Shown here in pieces: positions 1-5,584 of a stretch of 7,994 nt of DNA (within the stretch, counting starts at the first letter, position 1; each line of letters starts with the position of its first letter). A model generated the notes under the pieces. The model had not been told where the DNA came from. It saw only the letters and a list, made by a program, of their open reading frames with translations, and did not search any database. Source of the stretch: Thermococcus paralvinellae (GTDB lineage Archaea; Methanobacteriota_B; Thermococci; Thermococcales; Thermococcaceae); NCBI GenBank assembly GCA_015662175.1, contig DQUR01000157.1, positions 1 through 7,994 of the forward strand. The letters run 5' to 3'. The translations under genes and the position numbers were made by a program.

Positions 1-98
1 CCCCCTCTCGGAGGGCAGTACAACCGGGATCGCTGGCGGGCTTAACTTCCGGGATCGAAACGAGACCGGGTGTGACCCCGCCGCTATGACCGCCGTGC
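1..98 (-). rRNA. rrf: 5S ribosomal RNA, partial (3' end beyond window)
   Basis: Read on the minus strand, this stretch gives the conserved archaeal 5S backbone. It shows GGTCATAGC near the 5' end, CACCCGGTCTCGTTTCGA, then CCCGGAAGTTAAGCC (loop B/C region), GCGATCCCGG, GTACTGCCC and the helix CTCCGAGAGGGGG. This matches what I recall of Thermococcus and Pyrococcus 5S rRNA. The 5' end is placed at about 97-98 by analogy with the usual (T/C)ACGGCGG start; a shift of one to three bases is possible. About 25 bases of the 3' part, including the 3' strand of helix I, lie beyond the left edge. The gene is not preceded by 23S rRNA or a tRNA on its upstream side, in line with the unlinked 5S genes known in Thermococcales. 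It appears to start from its own TATA box at 123-130. Confidence 0.96.
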
Positions 99-114
99 CA
101 ATACATAGGACTAA

Positions 115-137
115 AATTAAGCTTTATAAACTTTACG
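115..137. promoter_or_regulatory. Shared divergent promoter with palindromic TATA box
   Basis: TTTATAAA at 123-130 is a perfect palindrome and a near-ideal archaeal TATA box. Its centre (126.5) lies about 28 bases from the 5S 5' end on the minus strand and about 27 bases from the ATG at 154 on the plus strand, so it fits the usual TATA-to-start distance in both directions. BRE-like purine-rich hexamers flank it on both sides: ATTAAG upstream on plus and GTAAAG upstream on minus. No other TATA-like element sits at the right distance for either gene. The expected plus-strand transcript would begin close to 151-154 and be nearly leaderless. Sharing of one box by both transcripts is inference from geometry. 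Confidence 0.7.
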
Positions 138-153
138 GTGAATATGGAGTTTG

Positions 154-1668
154 ATGGAGGATTATGTGTTTAAACTTCTGAGGTTTGCAGGAAGGCGAGA
201 AAAGCTTACGCCGGCTAAAAGGGTTAGAGATTTCCAGAGCAGAATAGAGTGTTTAAAGAATGGTGAGCCCGTTGAAGTTCAGGGCTTTTTACTTCTTAGA
301 CAGCCACCCCATGCCCCAAAGGATGCTCTCTACTATATCCTCTCACCCCTTTCGCCATATGAGCTTAAAAAGGCCGGGTTGAGAACATATCTTGTTCTTA
401 AAATCACCGAGAAAAGTCCAATCAAGGCCAAATTTAAGAGCGGGGAATACGTAAAGGTTCGGGGAATTATTGACAGCTATCCGTACGGAAACCTCCGAAT
501 GGTTCACGTTGAATCCCTTGAGGGTGCAGATTACTCCAATTACTGGCTCGAATATGAGGATATGGCCTTAAGCAAAAGGGAGCTTGAAGACTTATTTATG
601 AAAACCATATACGCCAACTATGACCTTGAGAAATCGATAATCTACTCTCTCTTTGCCTCTCCAATAATTGTAGGCGCAAAAAAGAGCTGGGGGGAAGGGA
701 TTACCTTTTCAGTATTCAAGGATCAGCCAAAAGTTATTCTATCAGTTTGGGAGGCTGTACGCTATCTATTGTCCCTTTTTCCAGGGGAGTTACACCTGAA
801 AAGGGATATCAAAGAAGCTTTTATTGAGCCAGAACTCGATTTGGACTTCGTTCTCTTTGATCCCAACAACACAGGTCTGAGATATTATGTTCCACATAGT
901 AGGAAAATCCTCAGCAAAGAAATTCCAGCCCCAAACTGGGCCATTAAACATTTTAAAAACAAAAACGCCGTGTTTTTAACACCAAAGAAATACAGCCTGT
1001 TATCTCCAGATGACCCATTAGCTTACTCCTCCGAAACCCCATTCATTCTCAATGAGCCCGTGGGTTATGAGAGGAACAGGGAACTTGAGGAGCTCATTCC
1101 TAATGTAATCATAACCATCTTCAAGGAAAGGGAGAGAATGGCCTCACTCAGTGCTGGAGATGAGGTTATGCAGAAATTCAGGGACAGATTTGAGCGCTGG
1201 ATAATGAGAAATCGCCATGAATATGGTGAGAAGTTTGATGCCTTAAGACTCAAGGGCATGGTATTTGAGACAAACACGCGTTACCTCTTGAGTGCCCATA
1301 TTTTGGGTTCAATTGGAAGATTTGAAGGAAAAATTGATACAGGCATTATCCATGATGTCTTGGTTATAAATCAAGAAATTCTCGATTTATGGATGAATGA
1401 GCTGCCGGAAAAAGTCATATTGGAGGCTGTGGAAACCTATGAGAGGTACATTAGTGGAGACAAGAGGGCAAACACGGCATTAAGTATCTTTATGGACTTG
1501 GAAGCGACTTCCATCGATGGAACCGTCACCAGAGAGGAATTTTATAGAGCGTTGCTTGAGTATGGGTTTAAGGAGGCATATGCCAAAGAGGTCATGGAAC
1601 GCCTAATTGCAGAAGGGCACCTGTATGAGCCGTTCGTTGGAAAGCTTAAAATGATAAAGCCTGGGTGA
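154..1668 (+). CDS. Putative degenerate MCM-like protein (OB-fold and winged-helix regions, no Walker A)
   Basis: This 504-residue protein is not firmly recognised; the assignment rests on pattern likeness to archaeal MCM helicases. Residues about 36-125 look like an OB-fold, with strand patterns such as GEYVKVRGII followed by a VHVESLE segment, as in MCM N-terminal domains. Residues about 150-170 (IYANYDLEKSIIYSLFASP) resemble the MCM linker that runs 'IAPSIYGHEDVKKAIALQLFGG'. The last 60 residues resemble the MCM C-terminal winged helix (TREEFYRALLEYGF, then VMERLIAEGHLYEP). No GxxxxGK[ST] P-loop occurs anywhere, so an ATPase activity is unlikely; no zinc-finger cysteines are seen. ATG 154 is chosen over the in-frame TTG at 151 because the TATA spacing points to a leaderless start there; GGAG at 146-149 is a weak alternative ribosome site. 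The stop at 1666-1668 lies 10 bases before rnp4, suggesting one operon. A structural, non-catalytic role at replication forks is speculation; it could equally be a nucleic-acid-binding protein of another family. Confidence 0.55.
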   Translation: MEDYVFKLLRFAGRREKLTPAKRVRDFQSRIECLKNGEPVEVQGFLLLRQPPHAPKDALYYILSPLSPYELKKAGLRTYLVLKITEKSPIKAKFKSGEYVKVRGIIDSYPYGNLRMVHVESLEGADYSNYWLEYEDMALSKRELEDLFMKTIYANYDLEKSIIYSLFASPIIVGAKKSWGEGITFSVFKDQPKVILSVWEAVRYLLSLFPGELHLKRDIKEAFIEPELDLDFVLFDPNNTGLRYYVPHSRKILSKEIPAPNWAIKHFKNKNAVFLTPKKYSLLSPDDPLAYSSETPFILNEPVGYERNRELEELIPNVIITIFKERERMASLSAGDEVMQKFRDRFERWIMRNRHEYGEKFDALRLKGMVFETNTRYLLSAHILGSIGRFEGKIDTGIIHDVLVINQEILDLWMNELPEKVILEAVETYERYISGDKRANTALSIFMDLEATSIDGTVTREEFYRALLEYGFKEAYAKEVMERLIAEGHLYEPFVGKLKMIKPG

Positions 1669-1678
1669 AGTGGTTGAG

Positions 1679-2068
1679 ATGTCAAAGAGGATTTTGAGAA
1701 AAAAGGAGCAGAGGGAAAAGAAAAAAATCGCTTTAGAACGGATTAACATTCTCTTCACATTAGCTGAAAGGGTTTTTCCTTATGACGAAGAATTGGCAAA
1801 CAGATACGTTGAGATAGCTCTTGCCATTCAGCAGAAGGCTAAAGTGAGGATGCCGAGAAAGTGGAAGCGGCGGTACTGCAAGAGATGTCATTCGTTTTTA
1901 GTGCCGGGAGTTAACGCTCGAGTTAGGCTTAGGCAGAAGAGGATGCCACATGTTGTTATCAAGTGCCTTAAGTGTGGACATATCATGAGGTATCCATATT
2001 TAAGGGAGCAGAAGGAGAAACGAAGGAAAAGGCTTGAGGCAAAAGGCGAAAACAAGGCTCAATCCTGA
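1679..2068 (+). CDS. rnp4: Ribonuclease P protein component 4 (Rpp21 family)
   Basis: This is a small basic protein of 129 residues and a subunit of archaeal RNase P, which removes the 5' leader of pre-tRNAs together with the catalytic RNA; Rpp21 works in pair with Rpp29. The family is clear: a basic N-terminal helical part (ERINILFTLAERVFPY, then the QQKAKVRMPRKWKRRYC stretch) precedes a zinc ribbon with C67-x2-C70 and C96-x2-C99, and the conserved RMPH and CGHIMRYPY motifs. The tail is lysine/arginine rich. An in-frame GTG at 1670 would add three residues, but it leaves no room for a ribosome site; GGGTGA (1663-1668), overlapping the stop of the upstream gene, is better spaced for ATG 1679. 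The gene follows the MCM-like gene closely, and its last 10 bases overlap the 3' end of serS on the other strand. Confidence 0.95.
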   Translation: MSKRILRKKEQREKKKIALERINILFTLAERVFPYDEELANRYVEIALAIQQKAKVRMPRKWKRRYCKRCHSFLVPGVNARVRLRQKRMPHVVIKCLKCGHIMRYPYLREQKEKRRKRLEAKGENKAQS

Positions 2069-3414
2069 TTGCTTTTCACAGGTACAATTTCTTTGAATCC
2101 CGTGTAATTCCATAGGGCCTTTGGTATCTTAACCGTTCCATCCTCTTCTTGGAAGTTCTCCAGGATTGCAACTATTGCCCTTGAGGTTGCTATTGCTGTT
2201 GAATTTAACGTGTGCACAAACTTCGGCTTCTCGTGTGTCTTATCCCTAAACCTTATGTTTAACCTCCTCGCCTGCCAGTCGGTACAGTTTGAACAGCTGA
2301 CAACTTCTCTAAACTTTCCTTGGCCCGGCATCCATGCTTCAATGTCGTACTTTTTAGCGGCGACGTAGCCCAGATCCCCAGTACAGATGTTGACCACCCT
2401 GTATGGGATTTCAAGTTCTTGGAACAGCTCTTCAGCATTCTGGAGGAGCTTTTTATGCCATTCCCAGCTCTCTTCAGGCCTAGAGTAGACAAACTGCTCA
2501 ACCTTGTGGAACTGGTGAACTCTGAAGATCCCCTTCGTGTCCTTCCCGGCGGTTCCTGCTTCTTTTCTAAAGCACGGACTAACACCAACGTAGAGAAGTG
2601 GTAAGTCCTTTCCGTCAATTATCTCGTTGGCATGCATTCCGGCCAGCGGGTGCTCAGCGGTTGGTATCAGATACAGATCCTCGTCTTCAACCTTGTAAAT
2701 GACGTTTTCAAAGTCATCAAAGGTTGTAACGCCCTCTTCAACGTATCTCCGGACCATATACGGAGGAATCACTGGGATAAAGCCCTTTTCAATCAGCCTA
2801 TCAAGGGCAAATCTGATTAAAGCTAAATCAAGGATTACAATCTCGTTGAGGAGGTAGTAAAATCTTGAGCCGCTGACCTTTGCAGCCCTTTCAAAATCCG
2901 CCCCCTTCAAAATTTCGAGCAAATCAACGTGGAGCTTTGGCTTCCACTCCAGAACCTCATACTCCATCTTTCCCTGGCTTTGCTCAAGAAAGCTCTCAAG
3001 GTGCCCTTTCCAGACCCGGGCCTTACCCCAGAACTTTATTGGAACGTTTTCCGTATCATCCTTTCCTATTGGGACGCTTTCATGGGTTATGTTTGGCAAA
3101 CGCCAGAGATAAAAGTTAATTTTCTTTCTTATTTCCTCGTTTTCTTTCTCAAGCTCTTCAATCTGTCCGACAATCTCTTTGCTCTTTGCAAGTAGATCAT
3201 CTACACCTTCACCAGCTTTTTTCCTTTTGCCTATCTCAACGGCAATCCTGTTCCTCTCTCTTCTCAGCTGGTTGATCTTTCTGAGGTTTTCTCTCCACTT
3301 TCTGTCGAGCTCGAGGATTTCATCAATCCATTTGAGCTTTTCAAGTTCACCGCGCTTTATGAGGTCCCTCTTAACAGTGTCGGGATTTTCACGGATGAGC
3401 TTTATGTCCAGCAT
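2059..3414 (-). CDS. serS: Seryl-tRNA synthetase (class II)
   Basis: Charges tRNA-Ser (and tRNA-Sec where present) with serine in the cytoplasm. The 451-residue protein is a complete common-type SerRS, not the rare methanogen type. Residues about 1-105 form the long antiparallel coiled-coil arm that grips the tRNA extra arm, opening with MLDIKLIREN and rich in K, E and R heptads. The catalytic core follows: motif 1 around 205-230, the TAEHPL serine/ATP-site segment at 252-257, motif 2 (PCFRKEAGTAGKDTKG, 280-295) and then RVHQFHKVEQF, and motif 3 (LNSTAIATSRAIVAILEN, 403-420) with its arginine R412. An in-frame GTG at 3423 would add three residues, but ATG 3414 has AGGTGG five bases upstream and matches the universal MLDIK start. 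It has its own promoter just upstream and lies downstream of moeA on the same strand. Confidence 0.97.
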   Translation of the reverse strand: MLDIKLIRENPDTVKRDLIKRGELEKLKWIDEILELDRKWRENLRKINQLRRERNRIAVEIGKRKKAGEGVDDLLAKSKEIVGQIEELEKENEEIRKKINFYLWRLPNITHESVPIGKDDTENVPIKFWGKARVWKGHLESFLEQSQGKMEYEVLEWKPKLHVDLLEILKGADFERAAKVSGSRFYYLLNEIVILDLALIRFALDRLIEKGFIPVIPPYMVRRYVEEGVTTFDDFENVIYKVEDEDLYLIPTAEHPLAGMHANEIIDGKDLPLLYVGVSPCFRKEAGTAGKDTKGIFRVHQFHKVEQFVYSRPEESWEWHKKLLQNAEELFQELEIPYRVVNICTGDLGYVAAKKYDIEAWMPGQGKFREVVSCSNCTDWQARRLNIRFRDKTHEKPKFVHTLNSTAIATSRAIVAILENFQEEDGTVKIPKALWNYTGFKEIVPVKSNQD

Positions 3415-3419
3415 AACCT

Positions 3420-3457
3420 CCACCTAAGAATCTAAAGGGAATGGGAAGTTTAAAAAT
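3420..3457 (-). promoter_or_regulatory. serS promoter (TATA) and ribosome binding site
   Basis: On the minus strand, ATTTTTAAAC at 3457-3448 is a TATA-like box whose centre is about 38 bases from ATG 3414. Transcription from about 26 bases downstream would leave a leader of roughly 10-12 bases. That leader contains AGGTGG (3425-3420), complementary to the archaeal 16S 3' end and five bases from the ATG. The short leader supports ATG 3414 over GTG 3423. The T-rich box may also act as a weak T-tract terminator for moeA, which ends about 30 bases upstream. Confidence 0.55.
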
Positions 3458-3483
3458 CATTTGCCGATTGTATTGATGAAATG

Positions 3484-4686
3484 CTAAAAGCCGAAGAGTA
3501 TCACCTCCACCTCTTCTCCCTCCTCTAATATCTCAACGTTTTCCGGCACCTCTATGAACCCATCTGCATCAATGAAGCTCGTAACAGCTCCGCTGCCCTT
3601 GAGTATTGGCACGGCTTTATCATTTTCAATCCTTACCGGCAAGAACTGCCTCCTTCCTTTTACGGAAAACACCTTATAAGCGAGCTTTTTCCTGACCTTT
3701 CTGTATTCCTGATCCAGACCAAGGAGTTTTTTAATGAGCGGTGCCACGAGCAGGGTAAAATTCGTCAGGCAACTCGTTGGGTATCCAGGCAGGCCGAAAA
3801 TGGGTTTTCCATCTATGAGCCCAATTATCGTCGGCTTGCCCGGCTGAATGGCTATGCCATGAACCTTTATCTCGCCGAGTTCTTCAATTATTGATGCCGT
3901 TAAATCCCTAATTCCTCCGCTCGCTCCCCCTGAAATGATTATAATGTCATACTTTACCCCTTCGAGTATCTTTTCTTTTAAACTCTCCCTATCATCTCTC
4001 GCTATTCCCAGGAAATATGCCTCCCCACCAAGTTCTCTTATGGCATCGCTAACTGCCCTTCCGTTTATGTCATAAATCTGACCGTATTTCAGCCCTTTGC
4101 CCGGCAAAACAATCTCATTCCCCGTGCTTATCACGGCAACCCTGGGTTTAACAGAGACCTTAACTTTTTCAAATCCCACCGCTGAAAGCAGAGCAGTCTC
4201 TTTGAAGCCCAGTTTTGTTCCTTTTTTCAGCAGGGGTTTTCCTTTTGGTATATCCGCTCCAGCTTTCATGACTCCATAATCAGGATACACTGGCTTGTAG
4301 ATAAACACCCACCCGTTTTCTCTGTCAACCTCCTCGAAGGGAATGACGGCATCCGCCCCCTTTGGCAGGGGAGCACCGGTTGAGATGTAAATGCTCTCTC
4401 CATCCTTTAACTCTATATTTGGTATGTCCCCAGCGTTTATTTCCCCAACGACTTTTAATTTTACAGGATTTGTTTCACTTGCTCCCCACGTATCTTTGCT
4501 TTTTACAGCATACCCGTCAACTGTTGCCCTGTCAAATGGGGGAACATCAATTGGGCTTTCTATGTCTTCAGCCAGCACTCTTCCCAAGGCTTCTTCAAGC
4601 TTGACCTCTTCAATTTTAGGTTCCAGGGGGAGTGAATTGATAACCCTCAATGCCTCTTCAAGTGGAACAACCTTTAGGAATGCCAT
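3484..4686 (-). CDS. moeA: Molybdopterin molybdenumtransferase MoeA (probably tungsten/molybdenum cofactor synthesis)
   Basis: MoeA-family enzymes insert molybdate or tungstate into adenylylated molybdopterin, the last step of the cofactor pathway. Thermococcales mostly use tungsten, in aldehyde:ferredoxin oxidoreductases, so a tungsten role is likely from family knowledge. The 400-residue length is typical of single MoeA without a fused periplasmic-binding-like domain. Motifs in order: GRVLAEDIESPIDVPPFDR and VDGYAV (35-61), the STGAPLPKGADAVIPFE segment (102-118), the MPT-binding core PRVAVISTGNEI (181-192), SGGASGGIRD (252-261), QPGKPTIIG (281-289) and GLPGYPTSC (298-306). Three motifs differ from the E. 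coli-type consensus (DNSAMDGYA, GGxSVGxxD, GLPGNPVS). ATG 4686 has AAGGTGAT three bases upstream on the minus strand. The gene is divergent from the RNase H-fold gene and sits upstream of serS; no other cofactor gene is in view. Confidence 0.93.
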   Translation of the reverse strand: MAFLKVVPLEEALRVINSLPLEPKIEEVKLEEALGRVLAEDIESPIDVPPFDRATVDGYAVKSKDTWGASETNPVKLKVVGEINAGDIPNIELKDGESIYISTGAPLPKGADAVIPFEEVDRENGWVFIYKPVYPDYGVMKAGADIPKGKPLLKKGTKLGFKETALLSAVGFEKVKVSVKPRVAVISTGNEIVLPGKGLKYGQIYDINGRAVSDAIRELGGEAYFLGIARDDRESLKEKILEGVKYDIIIISGGASGGIRDLTASIIEELGEIKVHGIAIQPGKPTIIGLIDGKPIFGLPGYPTSCLTNFTLLVAPLIKKLLGLDQEYRKVRKKLAYKVFSVKGRRQFLPVRIENDKAVPILKGSGAVTSFIDADGFIEVPENVEILEEGEEVEVILFGF

Positions 4687-4689
4687 GCC

Positions 4690-4724
4690 ATCACCTTAAA
4701 AAGCTCTGTCTTTTAATAAAAAAG
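4690..4724 (-). promoter_or_regulatory. moeA promoter (TATA) and ribosome binding site
   Basis: On the minus strand, TTTTTATTAAAA (4722-4711) is an A/T-rich TATA-like element about 30 bases upstream of ATG 4686. AAGGTGAT at 4697-4690 is a near-perfect match to the archaeal Shine-Dalgarno and ends three bases before the ATG. The expected leader is very short, about 6-10 bases, so the ribosome site lies close to the mRNA 5' end. Confidence 0.5.
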
Positions 4725-4728
4725 CTTT

Positions 4729-4750
4729 AGGTAAGCGGTTTGGTTTACCT
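4729..4750. repeat. 22-bp imperfect inverted repeat in divergent intergenic region (possible operator)
   Basis: AGGTAAGC (4729-4736) and GTTTACCT (4743-4750) form 8-base arms with one mismatch around a 6-base centre. The dyad sits between the TATA box of moeA and that of the RNase H-fold gene, a position from which a dimeric regulator could affect both. The regulator is unknown, and the repeat is short enough to arise by chance. Confidence 0.35.
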
Positions 4751-4761
4751 CTCTCCTCAAG

Positions 4762-4770
4762 GTTTTTAAC
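4762..4770 (+). promoter_or_regulatory. TATA box for the RNase H-fold/cdc48 operon; leaderless start
   Basis: GTTTTTAAC is centred at 4766, about 27 bases before ATG 4793, so the transcript should begin at or within a few bases of the ATG. No GGTG or GGAG ribosome site lies in the preceding 20 bases, which fits a leaderless mRNA. The nine bases also match GTTn3AAC, the consensus described for the sulfur-responsive regulator SurR of Pyrococcus; here that may simply be a by-product of the TATA box. Confidence 0.55.
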
Positions 4771-4792
4771 ACCTAAATGCGTATCACAAACC

Positions 4793-5584
4793 ATGAGAGT
4801 TGCAATTGTAACAAGGGATGCCCGCGCGTATTACATCGCTTCAAAGGTGCTTAAGGAGTACAGAATTCCTTTCCACAGCCTTCGATTGGATGAGAAAATC
4901 CCTTTTGATGTTGAGGTTGTTCTGACAAGTGAGGACGATTACGACAAAATCAACTTTCCGGTTAAGATAATCATTAGGGATGAAAACTTCATAGACGAGC
5001 TTTTAGCAAGACTTGAGGGGAGGAAGAGATTCAAAAAGGTCTTTATTTCAATAGACCCGGGGGAAAGACCTGGAGTTGCGGTTATTGGCGATAACAGAAT
5101 AGTCGAGGTTTACCATTTAAAAAGTCCCCGGGACATAAACGTGATCATCGGACTCCTCGAGAAATATCCAAAAGCAAAAATCAAGATTGGACATGGAGCA
5201 AAGAGGCATCGCACATTAATGCTCAAGGCCCTTGCAAGGGTTTTAGGTGAAGATTATCCAATAATCCTTGTGAATGAGAGGGGAACCACACCTAAAGTGA
5301 GTGGTGTTGAAGGTTCTCAAGTTCAGGATATAGTTGCATCGATCAACATAGCTTTAAGGGAAGGGAGGGAAGTTAAAATTGAAGAATTGATTTACACAAA
5401 CGAGCCGACTAAAAAGGAGATTGAGCATATAAAGAGCAGGAGCAGAATTATGAGTGGAGGTAGGATTACAATTTCATCTGAGCTTGCACGTGAAGTTGCT
5501 AAAGGTAATTTAACGTTGGAAGAGGCCATTGAGATTTATCAGAGGAGGTGTAAGGATGATTTTAGGAAAAAAAGACGAGATTAA
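4793..5584 (+). CDS. Putative RuvC/YqgF-like RNase H-fold nuclease with N-terminal alpha/beta domain
   Basis: This 263-residue protein has no name that I can give with certainty. Residues about 1-75 look like a small Rossmann-like alpha/beta domain ([10 protein letters not shown], then [10 protein letters not shown] and VKIIIRDE strands). From residue 80 the order of motifs is that of the RuvC/YqgF branch of the RNase H fold: [17 protein letters not shown] with D88 on strand 1, the VNERGTTP motif with E162 (compare YqgF 'DERLTT'), and [11 protein letters not shown] with D179 (compare YqgF 'DsiAA..iL'). The three acidic residues needed for two-metal catalysis therefore seem present. The tail (205-263) is basic and helical. 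This suggests a nuclease acting on branched DNA or on RNA; substrate and role are unknown. The start is leaderless by TATA spacing. The last 29 bases overlap the cdc48 start in another frame, so the two are almost certainly co-transcribed. Confidence 0.75.
   Translation: MRVAIVTRDARAYYIASKVLKEYRIPFHSLRLDEKIPFDVEVVLTSEDDYDKINFPVKIIIRDENFIDELLARLEGRKRFKKVFISIDPGERPGVAVIGDNRIVEVYHLKSPRDINVIIGLLEKYPKAKIKIGHGAKRHRTLMLKALARVLGEDYPIILVNERGTTPKVSGVEGSQVQDIVASINIALREGREVKIEELIYTNEPTKKEIEHIKSRSRIMSGGRITISSELAREVAKGNLTLEEAIEIYQRRCKDDFRKKRRD
5544..5550 (+). promoter_or_regulatory. Strong ribosome binding site for cdc48 inside the upstream gene
   Basis: GGAGGTG is a perfect complement to the archaeal 16S rRNA 3' end and sits five bases before ATG 5556, within the last codons of the RNase H-fold gene. 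It decides the cdc48 start and points to translational coupling or efficient internal initiation. Confidence 0.85.

Noticed and set aside
1..153. Possible tRNA gene paired with the 5S rRNA
   Set aside because: In Thermococcales a tRNA may accompany 5S, but no cloverleaf or T-loop GTTCRA pattern appears in the 55 bases upstream of 5S; any such gene would be beyond the left edge.
643..720. GAKKS in the MCM-like protein as a possible P-loop remnant
   Set aside because: It lacks the GxxxxGK[ST] spacing and the preceding hydrophobic strand, so it was not counted as a nucleotide-binding site.
1670..1678. GTG 1670 as the start of rnp4
   Set aside because: It lies one base after the stop of the upstream gene with no space for a ribosome site; the ATG at 1679 has a GGGTGA about ten bases upstream.
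2040..2090. Terminators between rnp4 and serS
   Set aside because: Only runs of four T are present on each strand, with no hairpin; archaeal terminators need longer T-tracts, so none was called.
2259..2618. 119-codon frame on the same strand as serS
   Set aside because: It lies wholly within the catalytic core of serS in another frame, covering motif 2, and has a low-complexity shadow-like composition.
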